A stretch of 61,642 bases of DNA, taken from contig JAFSZY010000035.1 in the NCBI GenBank assembly GCA_017458845.1, positions 1 through 61,642 on the forward strand. Direction: 5' to 3'. Of this stretch, positions 1 through 9,300 are shown piece by piece. Numbering within the stretch: position 1 is the stretch's first letter; each line of letters starts with the position of its first letter. Source of the stretch: Ruminococcus sp. (GTDB taxonomy: Bacteria; Bacillota; Clostridia; Oscillospirales; Acutalibacteraceae). Position numbers and translations under genes: made by a program. Under the pieces are notes generated by a model that did not search any database, had not been told where the DNA came from, and saw only the letters and a list, made by a program, of their open reading frames with translations.

Positions 1-1105
1 TCGGATATGCGTCTTTGATTTTCAGCAGAGGATCAACTTCTCTTTGGAAGGTATCTGGACTGCTGATATTATCCGAAACCTGAATATAGATTTTTTCATC
101 ACGCTTGATTGCTACAAAATCTATTTCTTTCTTATACAGCATGCCAACATAAACTTCATATTTTCTGCGCAGCAGCTCTATGGCGACGATGTTTTCCAAG
201 ACTCTGCCGTAATCGAGATTCTTGGTGCCGAGCTTTGCGTAGCGGAAGGTGTGGTCGCTCAGATAATACTTATCATTCGTACTCAAATACTTCTTGCCCT
301 TGATATCGTATCGCCTGATCTTGTAGAAAGCGAAAGCGTTGCAAAGATATTCCAAGTAATTTGATACCGTTTTGTGATTAATCTTATCACGGTTATTTGT
401 AAGAGCGTCCGCAATATTGCGCGACGAAGAAAGATTAGAAATATTATCCATCAAAAAATCAACGATCCTGTCCATCAGAATCGGATTTCTGATTTTATAC
501 TTCTGTCGAATATCTCGCAAAATCAGCGTGTTAAATACATCCTCGATATAATCATACTTTGCTTCTCTGTCTCGGTAAAGGTACGAGCCAGCCATACCTC
601 CCTCGGTGATATATCTGTCAAACGCAGAATAGGTGTCGTTGAGATTGTAATAAGTCACAAACTCGCTGAAAGAAAACGGATACACCTTGATTTCGAATGT
701 ACGACCTGTAAATAATGTCGCCAAATCCGAGCTGAGAAGAAAAGCGTTTGAACCCGTGATATAGATATCGTACTGTTCGGATGCGTGCAGGCTGTTGATG
801 GTCAACTCGAAGTCGGGACACATCTGTATCTCGTCTATCAAGACAAAGTTTTCTTTATCAGGGATATATCTGTCTTGAATATATTCATTAAGAGCATGAT
901 ATTCCTTAAGTTCCTCAAAGTCGCTGAGATTGAAATTAATATGAATTATGTTAGCGTCCTCAACTTCATTTTTAAGATAGTTCTTGAACGCTTCAAGCAG
1001 CTTTGATTTACCTGAACGCCGTACTCCTGTGATCACCTTAATATCTGGTGTGCTTATAACATTTTTGAGTTTTTCTAAATACATAGTGCGTTCTATCAGC
1101 TTCAT
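1..1105 (-). CDS. AAA ATPase with DUF4143-type C-terminus (partial, runs off window start)
   Basis: The frame is open from an ATG at 1105 down to the window edge (368 codons, no stop), so the C-terminus is missing. The start is set by GAGGTG six bases upstream. A Walker A motif, GVRRSGKS, lies at residues 27-34, followed by the FVLIDEIQ Walker B type strand and the ITGSNA sensor-like motif typical of this family. The C-terminal half has the RRKYEVYVG and DFVAIK pattern of the DUF4143 nuclease-like region. The family is widespread in gut bacteria and archaea; its role is poorly known and is often guessed to be defence- or toxin-related. It is a single gene pointing away from the ribosomal genes. 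Family assignment is fairly sure, function is not. Confidence 0.85.
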   Translation of the reverse strand, partial: MKLIERTMYLEKLKNVISTPDIKVITGVRRSGKSKLLEAFKNYLKNEVEDANIIHINFNLSDFEELKEYHALNEYIQDRYIPDKENFVLIDEIQMCPDFELTINSLHASEQYDIYITGSNAFLLSSDLATLFTGRTFEIKVYPFSFSEFVTYYNLNDTYSAFDRYITEGGMAGSYLYRDREAKYDYIEDVFNTLILRDIRQKYKIRNPILMDRIVDFLMDNISNLSSSRNIADALTNNRDKINHKTVSNYLEYLCNAFAFYKIRRYDIKGKKYLSTNDKYYLSDHTFRYAKLGTKNLDYGRVLENIVAIELLRRKYEVYVGMLYKKEIDFVAIKRDEKIYIQVSDNISSPDTFQREVDPLLKIKDAYP

Positions 1106-1215
1106 ACAATTCACCTCGATTATAGTATAGCACAATTATTTCCCAAAATCAATATTTTATTAATTTTGGGAAACAGCGTGCTTTGTTACATAATATCGAG
1201 GACGCCTCTGTGGTT

Positions 1216-1250
1216 AAAAAGGACAAGCCCCTCGAATAACCGAGAGGCTT
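1216..1250 (-). terminator. Rho-independent terminator of rplM-rpsI
   Basis: A 10-bp stem (1225-1234 with 1241-1250, one mismatch) is followed on the minus strand by a short spacer and five T residues (complement of 1216-1220). It lies 23 bases past the rpsI stop. Confidence 0.8.
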
Positions 1251-1272
1251 GAAAAAGATACAATTGTAAAAA

Positions 1273-1674
1273 TTATCTCTTTGAGAACTGAGGCGCGCGA
1301 CGGGCTCCTTTGAGACCGTATTTCTTTCTTTCCTTCATTCTCGGGTCACGAGTGAGGAATCCTGCCTTCTTGAGGGCGGGACGAAGCGCTTCGCTGTCAT
1401 ACTGGAGAAGTGCGCGGGAGATACCGTGACGGATTGCGCCCGCCTGACCTGTAACTCCGCCGCCGTTAACGCGGCAAACTACGTCAAACTTCTCGCCTGT
1501 CTCTGTGAGCTCAAAGGGCTGACGAACGATTAACTTAAGAGTTTCAAGACCAAAGTAATCGTCGATGTCTCTGTCGTTGATTGTGATTTTACCTGTACCC
1601 TGGTAAAGTCTTACTCTTGCTACAGAAGATTTTCTTCTGCCTGTACCGTAAAAATATGGTGCCTTATCGTACAT
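1273..1674 (-). CDS. rpsI: 30S ribosomal protein S9
   Basis: 133 residues, the usual length for bacterial S9. The N-terminal [15 protein letters not shown] and the C-terminal sequence ending in QFSKR are diagnostic of the family; the basic C-terminal tail reaches the ribosomal P site in known structures. The ATG at 1674 has an AAGGAGGAA site just upstream. It follows rplM by 16 bases, the conserved L13-S9 operon order, and ends before a strong terminator. Confidence 0.98.
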   Translation of the reverse strand: MYDKAPYFYGTGRRKSSVARVRLYQGTGKITINDRDIDDYFGLETLKLIVRQPFELTETGEKFDVVCRVNGGGVTGQAGAIRHGISRALLQYDSEALRPALKKAGFLTRDPRMKERKKYGLKGARRAPQFSKR

Positions 1675-1690
1675 AGTCTATTCCTCCTTC

Positions 1691-2119
1691 TTAAGCTTCT
1701 ACAGCCTCAGGCTTCTGAGCCTGGTGGTTGTGTTCAGCGCCTTCAAACAGACGAAGTCTTAAAAGCGCGCTTCTGCCGATAGTGTTGGAAGGAATCATAC
1801 CCTTAACGGCAAGCTCCATAGCCTTGGTGGGGCGGGTTGCCATAAGAGTGTCATAACGTGTTTCCTTTAAGTGGCCGATATAGCCTGTGTGACGATACCA
1901 TTTCTTCTGGGTAAGCTTGTTACCTGTGAGAACGGCGTCTTTACAATTGATGATAATTACGTGGTCGCCGCAATCTACGTGAGGAGTGAATGTGGGCTTA
2001 TGCTTACCTCTGAGGAGCACTGCAGCCTGAGCAGCTACACGTCCGAGGGGCTTGCCTGCCGCGTCAATCACATACCATTTGCGGTCGATTTCGCTTTTCT
2101 TTGCCATATAAGTTGACAT
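1691..2119 (-). CDS. rplM: 50S ribosomal protein L13
   Basis: 142 residues with the L13 hallmarks RKWYVIDAAGKPLGR near the N-terminus and the GDHVIIINC segment. L13 is an early-assembling 50S protein. I place the start at the ATG at 2119: AGGAGG (2127-2133) lies seven bases upstream, whereas an upstream TTG at 2125 would touch the Shine-Dalgarno. It is the first gene of the two-gene operon with rpsI. Confidence 0.97.
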   Translation of the reverse strand: MSTYMAKKSEIDRKWYVIDAAGKPLGRVAAQAAVLLRGKHKPTFTPHVDCGDHVIIINCKDAVLTGNKLTQKKWYRHTGYIGHLKETRYDTLMATRPTKAMELAVKGMIPSNTIGRSALLRLRLFEGAEHNHQAQKPEAVEA

Positions 2120-2469
2120 AGCCAAATCCTCCTAAAAACTTTTTTGATGCTCGACTATTATAGCAACCATAAGCTCTGTTGTCAACACTTTTTTGCGTAT
2201 TTTTTAAAATAGATTTAGGTTACTTTAGAATTCTTTTATATCCTCGTTTTATCTCTATTATACTAATTTGTGAATTTTGAAAAAATTTAATCAAAATTTG
2301 CGATTATATATAGACTTTTGCTTAATACATTGATATAATTAGTTTATGTAATTAAAAGGTTAAATCAGCGTTAGTTGTCTGTTTTTAAGATTTACTAATC
2401 GGGCGCGGGTGAAACCCGCCAAATAACTGACCACTAACCACTGACCACAAAATGAGGGGGTTTCCTAAA
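2120..2469. other. Intergenic region between divergent rplM and glucokinase genes
   Basis: About 350 bases, strongly AT-rich on the rplM side. It must hold the rplM promoter (minus) and the glucokinase promoter (plus). A GCGGGT-GAA-ACCCGC mini-hairpin at 2404-2419 and the short repeat ACTGACCAC / CTAACCACTGACCAC lie in the glucokinase leader. I see no gene or known riboswitch here. Confidence 0.5.
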
Positions 2470-3441
2470 ATGGCAGTAGAATACAGAGTTGGTATAGACC
2501 TTGGCGGCACTAATATCGTAGCGGGCGTTGTCAAGCACGACACCAAGGCTAATGAGTACGAAATCATTGCGAAAGCCGATTGCAAAACAGCTATTCCCCG
2601 CCCTGAGGCGGATGTTTGCGACTCGATGGCGGACGTAGTTAAAAAGGCTGTCCGCAAAGCAAAGCTCACAATGGACGATATCGCGTATATCGGTATCGGC
2701 GTACCCGGGGCGGTTAATCCCGAAACAAGAATTGTCGAGACCTCTCCTAATCTGCTCTTCACTAACTGGGAAGTCAGCAAAATGATGGAGGAAAGGCTCA
2801 AAAAATATGTTAAAATCGAAAACGACGCCAACGCGGCGGCTCTGGGCGAGTTCCTCGCGGGAGCGGCAAAGGGCGTAAAGAACGCCGTTGTCGTTACGCT
2901 CGGCACAGGCGTCGGCGGCGGAATAATCATTGACGGCAAGATTTACAGCGGTTCGAATTTCGCGGGCGCGGAGCTTGGTCATATGGTTATCGTCAAGGAC
3001 GGCAAAAAGTGCGGCTGCGGCCGCAGAGGCTGCTGGGAAGCTTACGCCTCGGCTACGGCTCTGATTAACCAAACAAAGGACGCTATCCGCAACGAGAAAG
3101 CCGAGTTCTCATTTATGCTCGACGCGGTCGAGGGCGACATTGACCAGGTTAACGGCAAAACTCCGTTCGACGCTATGCTCGCGGGCGATCTCACAGGTAA
3201 AGCGGTCATCAACAATTTTGTCAGTTATCTCGCATGCGGTATTGTAAACGTAATCAACATCTTCCAGCCCGACATTCTCTGTGTCGGCGGCGGAGTCAGC
3301 AAGCAGGGCGAGACGCTCCTCGCTCCCGTAAGAGCTATTGTTGAGCAGGAGAGAATCACAAAGCACAACGACAAGCAGACTCAGATTTGCGCTTGTACCC
3401 TCGGCAACGATGCGGGTATCATCGGCGCGGCAAGCCTGTGA
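2470..3441 (+). CDS. glcK: ROK-family glucokinase
   Basis: 323 residues. It phosphorylates glucose with ATP in the cytoplasm, feeding glycolysis. The N-terminal ATP-binding phosphate loop DLGGTN is at residues 10-15. The ROK signature, with the zinc-binding CGCGRRGCWE segment preceded by ELGHM, lies mid-protein, and GTGVGGGII is also present. The ATG at 2470 is preferred over 2452 because GAGGGGG at 2454-2460 is a well-spaced ribosome binding site. A glucose kinase suits a starch degrader with glucose-releasing amylases elsewhere in the window. Other hexose kinases of the ROK family cannot be excluded. Confidence 0.9.
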   Translation: MAVEYRVGIDLGGTNIVAGVVKHDTKANEYEIIAKADCKTAIPRPEADVCDSMADVVKKAVRKAKLTMDDIAYIGIGVPGAVNPETRIVETSPNLLFTNWEVSKMMEERLKKYVKIENDANAAALGEFLAGAAKGVKNAVVVTLGTGVGGGIIIDGKIYSGSNFAGAELGHMVIVKDGKKCGCGRRGCWEAYASATALINQTKDAIRNEKAEFSFMLDAVEGDIDQVNGKTPFDAMLAGDLTGKAVINNFVSYLACGIVNVINIFQPDILCVGGGVSKQGETLLAPVRAIVEQERITKHNDKQTQICACTLGNDAGIIGAASL

Positions 3442-3523
3442 GCAATTCAAAATTCGTAATTCGCAATTGAATATAATTAACCTGATAACGGCTCGGAGCT
3501 TTTAGTTTGCCCCGAGCCGAAAA

Positions 3524-4105
3524 TTATTGATTTGTATATTCTTTTAATTTTTTCCCTTGCCATTTTTCCATAAAGTCAGGTGAATAATAAGCCATCATTG
3601 TTCCGCTAAACTTGTAAATAAAGAAATTTTCTGATACATAATATTCCCCATCTTCCATTTCAATTTTCCTTGATTCATCTATATTAAAGCACTTATTTGT
3701 TATTACATTATCATCTAATTGTACATAACGAAAACTTTTCGTTTCTTGCTCATAATCATAATCAGAATCATTATCCATCAAAGTTATTGATAAATTATCT
3801 TCCCTGCATTCCCAGGTAAGTGTGCCTGTAATACTATCTCCATTAACTGTTCTTTTTCCTTTTGCAAAATCTTCAGCACTCATCCGTCCTGTATTTCCAT
3901 TTCCATCATCCAAAAAAACAAGAGTATTTAAATATGGAGTTGCTGATGGTTCATCGTTTTCATAATCATAATCCATTCCAATAGTAAACCATGAGTGACT
4001 TGTAATAAGATTATACTTTTCATCAAATATTCTAAAGATATTGCACGAACATAGCGACAAGGAGACAATTATTAAACATAAACACCCAATTATTATTTTT
4101 TTCAT
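3524..4105 (-). CDS. Hypothetical lipoprotein
   Basis: 193 residues. The N-terminus MKKIIIGCLCLIIVSLSLC is a lipoprotein signal with a likely lipobox LCSC, lipid on Cys21. The mature part is polar and acidic (for example GMDYDYENDEP) and resembles small Ruminococcus lipoproteins of lipocalin-like size, but I recognise no domain. The DNA is more AT-rich than the glucokinase gene. It is a monocistronic minus-strand gene divergent from the small regulator at 4209. Confidence 0.7.
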   Translation of the reverse strand: MKKIIIGCLCLIIVSLSLCSCNIFRIFDEKYNLITSHSWFTIGMDYDYENDEPSATPYLNTLVFLDDGNGNTGRMSAEDFAKGKRTVNGDSITGTLTWECREDNLSITLMDNDSDYDYEQETKSFRYVQLDDNVITNKCFNIDESRKIEMEDGEYYVSENFFIYKFSGTMMAYYSPDFMEKWQGKKLKEYTNQ

Positions 4106-4208
4106 ACATTAAACACTCCTAATTTTTTATATATAAAATTATAGACGTTTTCTATCTAAAAGTCAATAGAAAGTTTCTGTCTAGCATATAATACGGCTGG
4201 GTGATAAT

Positions 4209-4421
4209 ATGAAGCTTTCATTTGGCGAAAAGATACGCCTTTTGCGTGAAGAAAACGAACTCAATCAATCACAACTTGGTGAAGCTGTAAATATGACTCA
4301 GCGGAAGATTTCTTATATTGAGTGCGGCAAATACGAACCGAGCAATGACGATATAATTACTCTCTGCAAATTCTTTAAAGTGAGCTCTGATTATTTACTC
4401 GGTTTGACAGATAAGAAATAA
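4209..4421 (+). CDS. Small XRE-family transcriptional regulator
   Basis: 70 residues, essentially a single helix-turn-helix of the Cro/C1 type: IRLLREENELNQSQLGEAV, then the recognition helix around MTQRKISYIECGKYEPS, and the typical end FKVSSDYLLGLTDKK. Such stand-alone domains usually repress their own or neighbouring promoters. It lies just upstream of the tRNA cluster and outside the proposed mobile element boundary (4765), facing the integration site. Target unknown. Confidence 0.85.
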   Translation: MKLSFGEKIRLLREENELNQSQLGEAVNMTQRKISYIECGKYEPSNDDIITLCKFFKVSSDYLLGLTDKK

Positions 4422-4444
4422 TAACTGTTTTTTACCGATTAATA

Positions 4445-4473
4445 TTGACAAACACTGAGTTTTATAATATAAT
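4445..4473 (+). promoter_or_regulatory. Promoter of the tRNA cluster
   Basis: TTGACA at 4445-4450 and TATAAT at 4468-4473 with a 17-base spacer: a perfect housekeeping promoter about 30 bases before tRNA-Met. Confidence 0.85.
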
Positions 4474-4505
4474 TACTTTTGCTGACTTTATAGGTCGGCA
4501 TATGT

Positions 4506-4582
4506 GGCGGAATAGCTCAGCTGGCTAGAGCATTCGGTTCATACCCGAAGTGTCGTAGGTTCAAGTCCTATTTCCGCTACCA
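4506..4582 (+). tRNA. tRNA-Met (anticodon CAT)
   Basis: 77 bases including an encoded CCA. Acceptor GGCGGAA pairs with TTCCGCT; the anticodon loop reads TTCATAC within the stem TTCGG/CCGAA; the T-arm is present. It looks like an elongator tRNA rather than initiator. A tRNA-Ile2 with a modified CAT anticodon cannot be ruled out by eye. Confidence 0.93.
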
Positions 4583-4584
4583 AT

Positions 4585-4659
4585 GGCCCGGTGGTCAAGC
4601 GGTTAAGACACCGCCCTTTCACGGCGGTAACACGGGTTCGATTCCCGTCCGGGTCACCA
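4585..4659 (+). tRNA. tRNA-Glu (anticodon TTC)
   Basis: 75 bases with CCA. Acceptor GGCCCGG pairs with CCGGGTC; anticodon stem CCGCC/GGCGG encloses CTTTCAC. It is two bases from tRNA-Met and is followed by a short hairpin (AAGGGCAGCC/GGTTGCCCTT, about 4661-4686) before tRNA-Leu. Confidence 0.95.
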
Positions 4660-4690
4660 CAAGGGCAGCCTTAAAAGGTTGCCCTTATCT

Positions 4691-4778
4691 GCTGGTGTGG
4701 TGGAATAGGCAGACACAAGGGACTTAAAATCCCTCGGACTAATAATCCGTACCGGTTCAAGTCCGGTCACCAGCACCA
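4691..4778 (+). tRNA. tRNA-Leu (anticodon TAA), integration target of the mobile element
   Basis: 88 bases with CCA and a long class II variable arm. Acceptor GCTGGTG pairs with CACCAGC; the anticodon loop CTTAAAA sits between AGGGA and TCCCT. Its last 14 bases (4765-4778) recur at 25975-25988 next to the integrase gene. This suggests the element integrated into the tRNA 3' end and rebuilt it with its own copy. Confidence 0.95.
4765..4778 (+). repeat. Left attachment-site direct repeat within tRNA-Leu
   Basis: GGTCACCAGCACCA, identical to 25975-25988. Identity stops on both sides: C versus A before, T versus A after. It is the proposed attL core. Confidence 0.7.
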
Positions 4779-4782
4779 TTTT

Positions 4783-4812
4783 GAGCAGTTTTCGGACTGC
4801 TCTTTTTCTTTT
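4783..4812 (+). terminator. Terminator after tRNA-Leu
   Basis: Stem GAGCAGT (4783-4789) with ACTGCTC (4796-4802), followed by TTTTTCTTTT. It starts five bases after the CCA and would be supplied by the element left end if the integration model holds. Confidence 0.88.
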
Positions 4813-4911
4813 GCTAACTTTATCTAAAACACCCAAATCCCGCATAAACACTAAGGATTTTGGGATTATCAAAATTAAGTTGAGTAAAAGAAAAATAAGA
4901 TAAAACAAGGT

Positions 4912-4940
4912 AAAATACTGTCAATTTTACTGTCAATTTA
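4912..4940 (+). repeat. Integrase arm-type site, left end
   Basis: ATACTGTCAATTTTACTGTC followed by AATTTA: two CTGTCAA units 11 bases apart. It matches the right-end copy with identical spacing and two or three differences. Role inferred from position at both element ends. Confidence 0.5.
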
Positions 4941-5065
4941 TATTGGCATTTTTCCAGTATTTATCGCACGAATTTGAAATCAAAGACAGCCGAAATGCTG
5001 TCAATTTACGAAAAAAGTCAAAAAACTAAAGATTTCTGAAGCATTTTCAACCTATAAACTCTAAA

Positions 5066-5092
5066 GGAGCTGCCGCATTTTGCGGCAGCTCC
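5066..5092. terminator. Hairpin terminator downstream of the first peptide gene
   Basis: GGAGCTGCCGCA (5066-5077) pairs with TGCGGCAGCTCC (5081-5092) around a TTT loop. T-rich sequence follows on both sides, only moderately strong. It lies past the stop at 5167 on the minus strand. Confidence 0.6.
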
Positions 5093-5166
5093 ATTCCTCT
5101 TTTTAATCTCACAATCGGTTATTAACTTTTTTATATTATGCCAAACATACCCTTGTTTTTTAGTAT

Positions 5167-5316
5167 TTAAACTATTTCTGTAAGGGTATCCCAGATGGAA
5201 TCAATGAGGGTGTAGTTCTCCCTCTCAACGGTAGATATTTCGTTTGAAGAGCATAGCACGTCCTGCTTTGTGAGTCCTTCGACTGATATCTCGGGTTTTG
5301 TGTAAATTAATTTCAT
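5167..5316 (-). CDS. Short Cys-containing companion peptide A
   Basis: 49 residues: MKLIYTKPEISVEGLTKQ, then DVLCSSNE and a Trp-containing tail WDTLTEIV. The ATG at 5316 is preferred over in-frame starts upstream because GAGGTG precedes it at good spacing. It begins 13 bases after the stop of the secreted protein at 5330-6052. It is one of four related peptides in this region, each directly downstream of a gene for a secreted protein with the same C-terminal domain. No signal peptide, no known domain. The shared shape (YTKPEI, then D-V/I-L-C-A/S-S-x-E) is the best evidence that it is real. Confidence 0.75.
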   Translation of the reverse strand: MKLIYTKPEISVEGLTKQDVLCSSNEISTVERENYTLIDSIWDTLTEIV

Positions 5317-5329
5317 AGCAGCCACCTCG

Positions 5330-6052
5330 TTAGTTAAATTCATCGTTATATTCTGAGTCATCTTCATCAATTATGTTTTCATAGCTTGCGCAGCAGCCGC
5401 GGAAATCATTACCCGCGCTGTTTTGGTAACCGGCGTAGTATGTGGTTCCGCCTATGGTAACATAGAAACGTACGGCGGCTCCCTGATTAGCTTCAATATT
5501 TTTTATCGACATAGTCACATATTTGTAGCGAGTGTTGACAGAGTTATCGCCGTAGCCCCCACTCACGATATTATTGGTCGTGCCTTTGCAGGATGCTTTT
5601 ACGATATTAGCGCTGTGCGTGTCAATCAAGTTTTGCATAATATCAAAGCCACCAGCTGACTCAAATTCCGCCGTGTTGGTTTTGCTTGTCTTTACAATCT
5701 CGAAGCCGTAATCCACATTGGGATTGCTGAAATAATCGGACGAAATCTCGGCTACAAAACGCAGGTCGTTGCTGTCCTCTGAGCTTTTCTGCTGAGCGCC
5801 GAGCAGAGTCGCCTTTTTGTAGACAAGCGAGCTTGGGAGCCCAAATAAGTTGCCGTCGTTTACACTGCCCGCGGTTATACCCGGGTAGTACAGGGTATCT
5901 ACTACGTTCGCGGGCACAACAATCTCGACGAAGTCAATATCATTTTCATCACCGTCCGTCTCGGCGCTAGCCGCAAAGGGAAATGCCGTAAACAATCCTG
6001 TGACAATCAGCAGCGCAAGCAGTATGCTGATTGTTTTTTTGAATAATCTCAT
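5330..6052 (-). CDS. Secreted protein consisting of the shared C-terminal domain only
   Basis: 240 residues. The signal peptide MRLFKKTISILLALLIVTGL..AASAE ends near residue 31. After a short acidic spacer nearly the whole protein is the roughly 160-residue domain found at the C-terminus of the three LRR proteins upstream: FGLPSSLVYKKATLLGAQQK, LRFVAEIS, DYGFEIVKTSK, CKGTTNNIV, YKYVTMSI, AVRFYVTIGGTTYYAGY, GCCASYE. No LRRs and no LPXTG signal. It is followed at once by companion peptide A. It may be the minimal form of the system or a deletion derivative. Function unknown. Confidence 0.8.
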   Translation of the reverse strand: MRLFKKTISILLALLIVTGLFTAFPFAASAETDGDENDIDFVEIVVPANVVDTLYYPGITAGSVNDGNLFGLPSSLVYKKATLLGAQQKSSEDSNDLRFVAEISSDYFSNPNVDYGFEIVKTSKTNTAEFESAGGFDIMQNLIDTHSANIVKASCKGTTNNIVSGGYGDNSVNTRYKYVTMSIKNIEANQGAAVRFYVTIGGTTYYAGYQNSAGNDFRGCCASYENIIDEDDSEYNDEFN

Positions 6053-6174
6053 AAATAATCTCCTCCTTTGGTTTTATATCTTTACAAGCTCAAAAATAAG
6101 CCTGTGACTTAATAAAATTATTAGTTTCAGGCGGACTACATACCGTTTGCGGATAAACCGCCCGCCTTTATTAA

Positions 6175-6339
6175 TTATAAAATATCGGTCAAATCATATA
6201 TTGTATCGGGCGCCCCTTCCTTCCCCGAAAGGTTAAAGTTGTCATTTACGTTAGGGTTGATTTCGCCCGAGGCGCAGAGGATATCTCCGCGCCTAAGCTC
6301 TTCAGCTATAACTATAGGAGTTTTATATAGTTTTTTCAT
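6175..6339 (-). CDS. Short Cys-containing companion peptide B
   Basis: 54 residues: MKKLYKTPIVIAEELRRG, then DILCASGEINPN and a tail with GKEGAPDTIYDLTDIL. The ATG at 6339 has AAGGAG about eight bases upstream and lies 12 bases after the stop of the giant LRR gene, so it is probably co-translated with it. It is the most divergent of the four peptides but keeps Y-x-x-P, EEL, D-I-L-C-A-S-x-E and the acidic C-terminus ending in a hydrophobic residue. No known family assigned. Confidence 0.75.
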   Translation of the reverse strand: MKKLYKTPIVIAEELRRGDILCASGEINPNVNDNFNLSGKEGAPDTIYDLTDIL

Positions 6340-6351
6340 TTCATATGCTCC

Positions 6352-9300
6352 TTATTTAACTGTATTATCGAGAACACTGTAGCTTGCACAACAGCCTCGG
6401 AACATTTCGCTATTGTCGTTCAGATAACTTGCATAGTATGTTGTGCCGCCTATAGTGACATAGAAGCGAACAGCTACACCCTGACTGGGATCAACATCGT
6501 TAATCGCGAGGGTCACATACTTGTAGGTTGTGTCAGCGGAGTCATCGCCGTAGCCCTCTCCTACGATATTATTGGTCGTACCCTTGCAGGAGGCTTTTAC
6601 GATATTAGCGCTGTGCGTATCAATCAGATTTTGCATAATGCCGAAACCGCCCGCGGTGCTGAACTCCTTTGTGTTATTCTTTGAGGTTTTTACAACCTCA
6701 AAACCGTAATCAACTTCGTCGTTGTTGAAATATTCTGACGAAATCTCAGCAACAAAGCGCAAGCCTTTGCCCGACTTGTCGGTTTTTATTATCTCTTTTT
6801 TCTGAACGCCTAGGAGCCTTGTCTTGGTGTACTCAAGTACATTCGGCAGTCCGAAGCTGTTGCCGTCGGTTATATCGTCAGCAAATATCGGCGGCTCGTA
6901 GGATTCATCAAGCGGATTTTCTGTCGGCTCAAGCGGCTCGGTCGGGTCGCTTGTTTCAACCGATTCGGTAGGTTCACTTGGTTTTGTCGATTCGGTCGGT
7001 TCGGTTGGAGCAGTAGGTTCGCTTGTCTCAGCTGGCTCGGTTGGTTCGGTAGTAACAGTAGTTTCAACCGGCTCGGTTGTTTCTGACTGAATATTATCTA
7101 AATCTACAAACGGGATATTATTCTCATTGGCGTAAGTCTCGGCGGCGGAGCCTGAGTATCCGTAGATTGTAAGATTGTCACAGCTGTCAAACGCGTTTTC
7201 GCCAATGCTCGTGACGCTCTCGGGAATTGTTACGCTCACAAGGTTTCCGCTCCATCTGAACGCCTGCTCTCCGATGCTAGTAACTCCGTCAGGAATTGTC
7301 AGCTCAGTAATGCTATAGCATCCTACAAACGCTCCCTCGCCTATTGTTTCGACACCACTGCCAAGTGTGAAACTATCGCTCAAAGGACAATCAACGAACG
7401 CCCAGCCTGCTATGTTTTCGACACTATCAGGGATATTTACGCTCGTAAGGCTTGTACACTGACCGAATGCCGCGTCGAGTATGTCAACCACTCCATCGCC
7501 TATTGTTACGCTCGTAATATTCGAGCAAAACTGGAACGCGTTATACATTATAGTCGTAACAGTATCGGGGATTGTTACGCTTGTAAGGTCGGTTCGCTCA
7601 TATAACGCCGACTCGCCGATAGCTGTTACGGTATGACCGTCAATCTCGGACGGAATATCAAGATCTGTCAATGAGCCTGTGTAGCCCGTAATTGTGGCGT
7701 TGCCGAAGTAATCAACATCATATGTATAATAGTCGCTTTCGCTCGGTACATAATCTCCGATAGAAACGAAGGGTATGTTGTTTGTATCGGCGTAGGTTTC
7801 GGCATAAGAGCCTGTGTAGCCGTAGATTGTAACATGCTCGGAGTTAGCGAACGCGTCTTCGTGAATACTGTTTACCCCCTCAGGGATTGTTATCCTTGAA
7901 AGTCCACCGCACCACGCGAACGCAGAGTCACCGATGGTTGCCATACTGTCTGGCAGCGTTATTTGAGTAATGCCCCAGCAGCCGCTAAACGCCCAATCTT
8001 CGATTTCCGTGACGTTATTGCCGAAGGTTACTTCGGTGAGCCCCGTACAGTTTGCAAACGCCGCGGCTCTGATTCTTGTAACATTATCGGATAATGTTAT
8101 TTCCGAAAGTCCTGTGCAACCTTCAAACGCGTTCCAATAAATCTCATTTAAGCTATCGGGGAAAGTGATTTCCTCGATTCCTGAGCAGCCGTAGAACGCG
8201 CGATAGCCGATATATGAAAGATTATCGGGAAGCGAAATACTTGTGATATCCGTGCGTCCTTCAAACACGCCCGTCTCGCCCGATTCTATTCCTATAACGT
8301 AATCGCCGCCAATCATTTCGGGAATGACTACATCGCCGCCCGAGCCGTTGTAACCTGTAATGACTATTCCCTGCCAGTCGATGTAGTATTCAAAGTCGCC
8401 TTCTATAAGCTGCGAAGGTTCAGTGGGCTCCGTGGGCTCGGTGGTTTCGGTTGGTTCTGTGGTATCTGTGGTTTCGGAAGGCTCGGTAACGTTTGAACCA
8501 TCAAGAGCTACAAACGGAATGCTTCTCGCATCAGCGTAGGTTTGAGCTCTTGTACCTGTATAACCGTAGATTGTAAGGTTGGAGTTTATGTCGAACACAT
8601 CGCCTCTGATATCGGTAACGCTTTGAGGGATTGTAATACTCGTAAGGTTTGTACAGCCGAAAAATGCCGAATATCCTATAACACTAACACTTTGCGGTAT
8701 TGTTACGCTTTCGATGGTTGTGTTGTCTGCGAAAGCGCTGTTTCCGATTTGCGTTACATAGTAACCGTCAATTGAGGGCGGGATTATTATATTCGGTTCC
8801 GAACCTGTATAGCCTGTAATAATAGCAACATTCGCCCAGCCTGCATTATAAAGCTCATATGTAAAATAGGACTCATCTGTATATTCTATTGGCTCAGTAG
8901 ATTCTGAGGTTTCGGAAGGCTCTGTTATCGGCGCTTCAGAACTCGGCTCGCTGGAAGCGGTAGGTTCGGTTATCGGCTCTTCCGAACTTGCCTCGGTTGT
9001 CGGCTCAATAGTGTCTATAGAAACAAACGGAATGTTATTTTCGTTTGCGAACGACTCAGCAAAGGAACCTGAATAACCGTATATTATTACATTATCAGAA
9101 CCCTCAAACGAATCGGTTTGAATAAAATTCACACTTCGCGGAATTGTAATGCTTGTAAGGCTCGTACAACCGCTAAAGGCATAATTATAGATTCGTGTAA
9201 CACTGTCAGGCAGCACTATACTTTCAAGACTTGTACAATTTTGGAAGGCATAACCGGCTATATTGGTGAGATCTTCGGGGATTGTTATGTCAGTCAGACT

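Larger units (their letters stand above)
4813..5166. other. Non-coding left end of the mobile element
   Basis: 354 bases without a supportable gene. They hold AT-rich DNA, the arm-type repeats with CTGTCAA at 4912-4940 and again near 4993-5003, and a 12-bp GC hairpin (5066-5077 with 5081-5092) that could end transcripts from both sides. An antisense open frame over tRNA-Leu is spurious. Confidence 0.6.

Noticed and set aside
2385..3072. Two long minus-strand frames opposite the glucokinase gene
   Set aside because: Shadows of a well-supported ROK kinase; low-complexity composition and no plausible start signal.
4585..4686. Hairpin after tRNA-Glu considered as a terminator
   Set aside because: The stem AAGGGCAGCC/GGTTGCCCTT lacks a T-tract and lies inside the tRNA cluster; more likely a processing or chance structure.
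4654..4908. 84-codon open frame on the minus strand over tRNA-Leu
   Set aside because: It reads antisense through the tRNA (VTGLEPV-type peptide), a well-known spurious translation of tRNA-Leu.
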